Shown piece after piece: positions 5,861 to 6,958 of a stretch of 6,958 nt of DNA (position 1 is the stretch's first letter; each line of letters begins with the position of its first letter). A program made the position numbers and the translations under genes. Source of the DNA: an uncultured Methylococcaceae bacterium (lineage in GTDB: Bacteria > Pseudomonadota > Gammaproteobacteria > Methylococcales > Methylomonadaceae). Below the pieces are notes generated by a model. The model saw nothing but the letters and a program-made list of their open reading frames with translations, was not told the DNA's origin and ran no database searches. The stretch lies in NCBI GenBank assembly GCA_913009515.1, contig CAJVYO010000092.1, positions 1 through 6,958 on the forward strand. Direction: 5' to 3'.

Positions 5861-6819
5861 TTCGGACTACTTTGGCTACACAGCCCACAGCACGAACAAG
5901 TTTGGGTAGTGTAGCTTTCGTTGACTTCTAAAAACACGCCTTGCGTCGCTATCGACTTATATTCAAGTTGTGTTTTCAGCATGAACCAGCCTGCATCTAA
6001 AACAGACTTTGCCATTTTAGTTTTTGCAAGACCAGACGCGCTGACGTTGCCAACGATGATTAAACTGTTTTCTTTCACTATTTTGTGGGTAAATTTATGG
6101 ATTGCGTCCTTGCGAGTGTTCTTTATCTTGGCATGAATGGCTTTAACCCGTTTTTTATTCTTAGCCCTTTGTGCTTTGCCCAATTTTAACTCTAAATTTC
6201 TATAGCAATCCTGCCTTGCTAAACTATCGCCATTTGAACAAGTCGCCGTTGTTTTCAGCCCTAAATCAATCCCAATCTGACCGCCTTCAGCTTGTCTAAT
6301 CATTGGCTCAACTTTCACGGTGGTATTGAAATACCACCGACCGCGTGAATCCTCGCTAAAGCAACCTGTCCCTAATTCAAATTGGCTAAGCCCGTAAGAA
6401 TCGTAGACGTTAAAAAACTTTCCACAAAACCTTACGCACCCATTTACCCATTTAATGCCAGCCGCTTTGAAGGGTATCCATCCAAGTGCTTTTTTAGCAC
6501 CGCCTGAGCAACGCCAATTCAGTTTATTTTTCTTGAACTGTTTGCGTGATTTTGCGTGTTGTGCAATGGTGGATTGAACGGTAGCCGCACCAATCGTCAT
6601 ATTGCGTTCAGCGCGTATCCCAACTAATGACTTGTTTAAGTCAAATTCAGACGTTTGGCAATTTATGAAACCCACTTCTGGAATACCTACCCACGAAAAT
6701 TCAGCAGATTCCTCGTTAGCCGCGTTCCACACCTGATTCACTTCAAAAGCCCATTGACGTAATTGTTTGGCGTGTTTGTCTCGGACTCTGACGGAGAGGG
6801 TTTTGATTATTGGTTTCAT
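5725..6819 (-). CDS. tnpB: TnpB RNA-guided endonuclease, IS200/IS605 family (IS1341-like)
   Basis: The protein is full length at 364 residues, with an ATG at 6819 and AGGA at ribosome-binding-site distance. TnpB proteins are RNA-guided RuvC nucleases that cut the empty donor site and favour retention of their element; they are ancestors of Cas12. The N-terminal part (about 1-170) carries the recognition and wedge regions (MKPIIKTLSVRVRD, WNAANEE). RuvC-I is IGIDLGLKTTATCSNG with D185. RuvC-III is HDRDINAAKNIL with D342. The zinc ribbon uses C308 and C311 (CSCC) with C332 and C335 (CAEC). The segment that normally reads VVEDL in RuvC-II reads LIIVGNVSASG, with glycine at 257 where the catalytic glutamate is expected; E286 (QLEYK), E298 or E301 could substitute. 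The tail LALGHKRLAVGIPFL is typical of this group. There is no frameshift or internal stop. It reads toward the secreted-protein gene 49 bases downstream. Confidence 0.93.
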   Translation of the reverse strand: MKPIIKTLSVRVRDKHAKQLRQWAFEVNQVWNAANEESAEFSWVGIPEVGFINCQTSEFDLNKSLVGIRAERNMTIGAATVQSTIAQHAKSRKQFKKNKLNWRCSGGAKKALGWIPFKAAGIKWVNGCVRFCGKFFNVYDSYGLSQFELGTGCFSEDSRGRWYFNTTVKVEPMIRQAEGGQIGIDLGLKTTATCSNGDSLARQDCYRNLELKLGKAQRAKNKKRVKAIHAKIKNTRKDAIHKFTHKIVKENSLIIVGNVSASGLAKTKMAKSVLDAGWFMLKTQLEYKSIATQGVFLEVNESYTTQTCSCCGLCSQSSPKGRAGLRIREWTCAECGTTHDRDINAAKNILALGHKRLAVGIPFL

Positions 6820-6958
6820 GAAGGGTATCCTATCACTTTATCAAAACGGGTCAATAGCTTGAAAGGTGCATCTAGTCTTTTGATTAAGAAAAAAGGCTAC
6901 CCCTCTATTCAGAAAAAATTATGGGGCATTGCCCATTGATATTATTCGCAAATATATC
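6820..6958. other. Upstream region of tnpB with the presumed left end of the element
   Basis: No gene is seen. Reading on the minus strand toward tnpB, the region holds a small bulged hairpin (6921-6936), a TTGACC box near 6850-6855 without a well-placed -10 partner, and the tnpB ribosome-binding site AGGA just before the start. The exact left boundary of the element falls somewhere in this stretch or just outside the window. Confidence 0.4.
6921..6936. repeat. Small bulged hairpin, candidate left-end structure
   Basis: GGGC-ATT-GCCC forms a 4-bp GC stem, extended by two A-T pairs once a single G is bulged out. Left-end hairpins with an unpaired base are characteristic of IS200/IS605 transposition, and the position about 100 bases before tnpB fits. 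The stem is short, so chance is not excluded. Confidence 0.35.

Larger units (their letters stand above)
5707..6936 (-). mobile_element. IS200/IS605-family element (IS1341-like, tnpB only)
   Basis: The element consists of an intact tnpB, a subterminal right-end hairpin at 5718-5737 and the terminal GGATGTCAAC pattern common at right ends of this group (minus strand, ending near 5707). The right boundary is good to a few bases. The left boundary is an estimate: a bulged hairpin at 6921-6936 is the best candidate for the left-end structure, but no comparison sequence is available. No tnpA (HUH transposase) lies within the window, so mobility would depend on a tnpA elsewhere. Such elements leave no target duplication, so none is expected. 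Confidence 0.75.

Noticed and set aside
5921..6136. Plus-strand 71-codon frame antisense to tnpB
   Set aside because: It is opposite the conserved RuvC and zinc-ribbon region of tnpB and has no supporting motif or ribosome-binding site.
6830..6860. Sigma-70 promoter for tnpB built on TTGACC
   Set aside because: At 16-18 base spacing the only -10 candidate is TAGGAT, which overlaps the ribosome-binding site; GATAAA is too close to the -35 box. The match is too weak to annotate.

Overview
The window looks like accessory chromosome from a low-GC Gram-negative bacterium. A lipoprotein with a lipobox, a Sec-exported small protein and the general style of the proteins suggest a gammaproteobacterium, possibly of the sulfur-oxidising or methanotrophic kind. 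That placement is an impression from protein style only, since there is no rRNA or housekeeping marker here.

Layout. Positions 1-1193 (+) hold the 3' part of a flavin-dependent-halogenase-like gene that begins outside the window. At 1216-1854 (+) lies a PEGA-domain lipoprotein gene whose codon use is unlike its neighbours. At 1855-2052 there is a convergent intergenic gap with small palindromes and no gene. A minus-strand unit follows, read from right to left: a small secreted protein of unknown function (5253-5675), a carotenoid desaturase/isomerase-like FAD enzyme (3687-5225) and a second, divergent halogenase-like FAD enzyme (2053-3675). Just upstream of this unit, on the same strand, sits an IS200/IS605-family (IS1341-like) element. 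It carries an intact tnpB (5725-6819), a right-end hairpin and a probable overlapping omega (reRNA) transcript. No tnpA is visible.

How the genes may work together. The two halogenase-like proteins each keep the flavin-halogenase WxWxIP signature and a lysine at the place of the catalytic lysine. Both lack the glutamate that tryptophan halogenases carry in the DPxEST segment. Together with a CrtI/CrtISO-type polyene oxidoreductase, this suggests a modification module for a polyene, aryl-polyene or similar pigment or lipid, possibly halogenated. No polyketide or fatty-acid-type synthase, carrier protein or prenyltransferase is visible, so the product is unknown. The insertion element lies about 30 bp from the start of the secreted-protein gene. 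Its transcript would run into that gene, so the element may have changed expression of the whole minus-strand unit.

The most notable points are the unusual pairing of two divergent halogenase homologues with a CrtISO-like enzyme, the missing canonical RuvC-II glutamate in the TnpB, the operon-leader position of the TnpB guide, and the foreign-looking lipoprotein gene.
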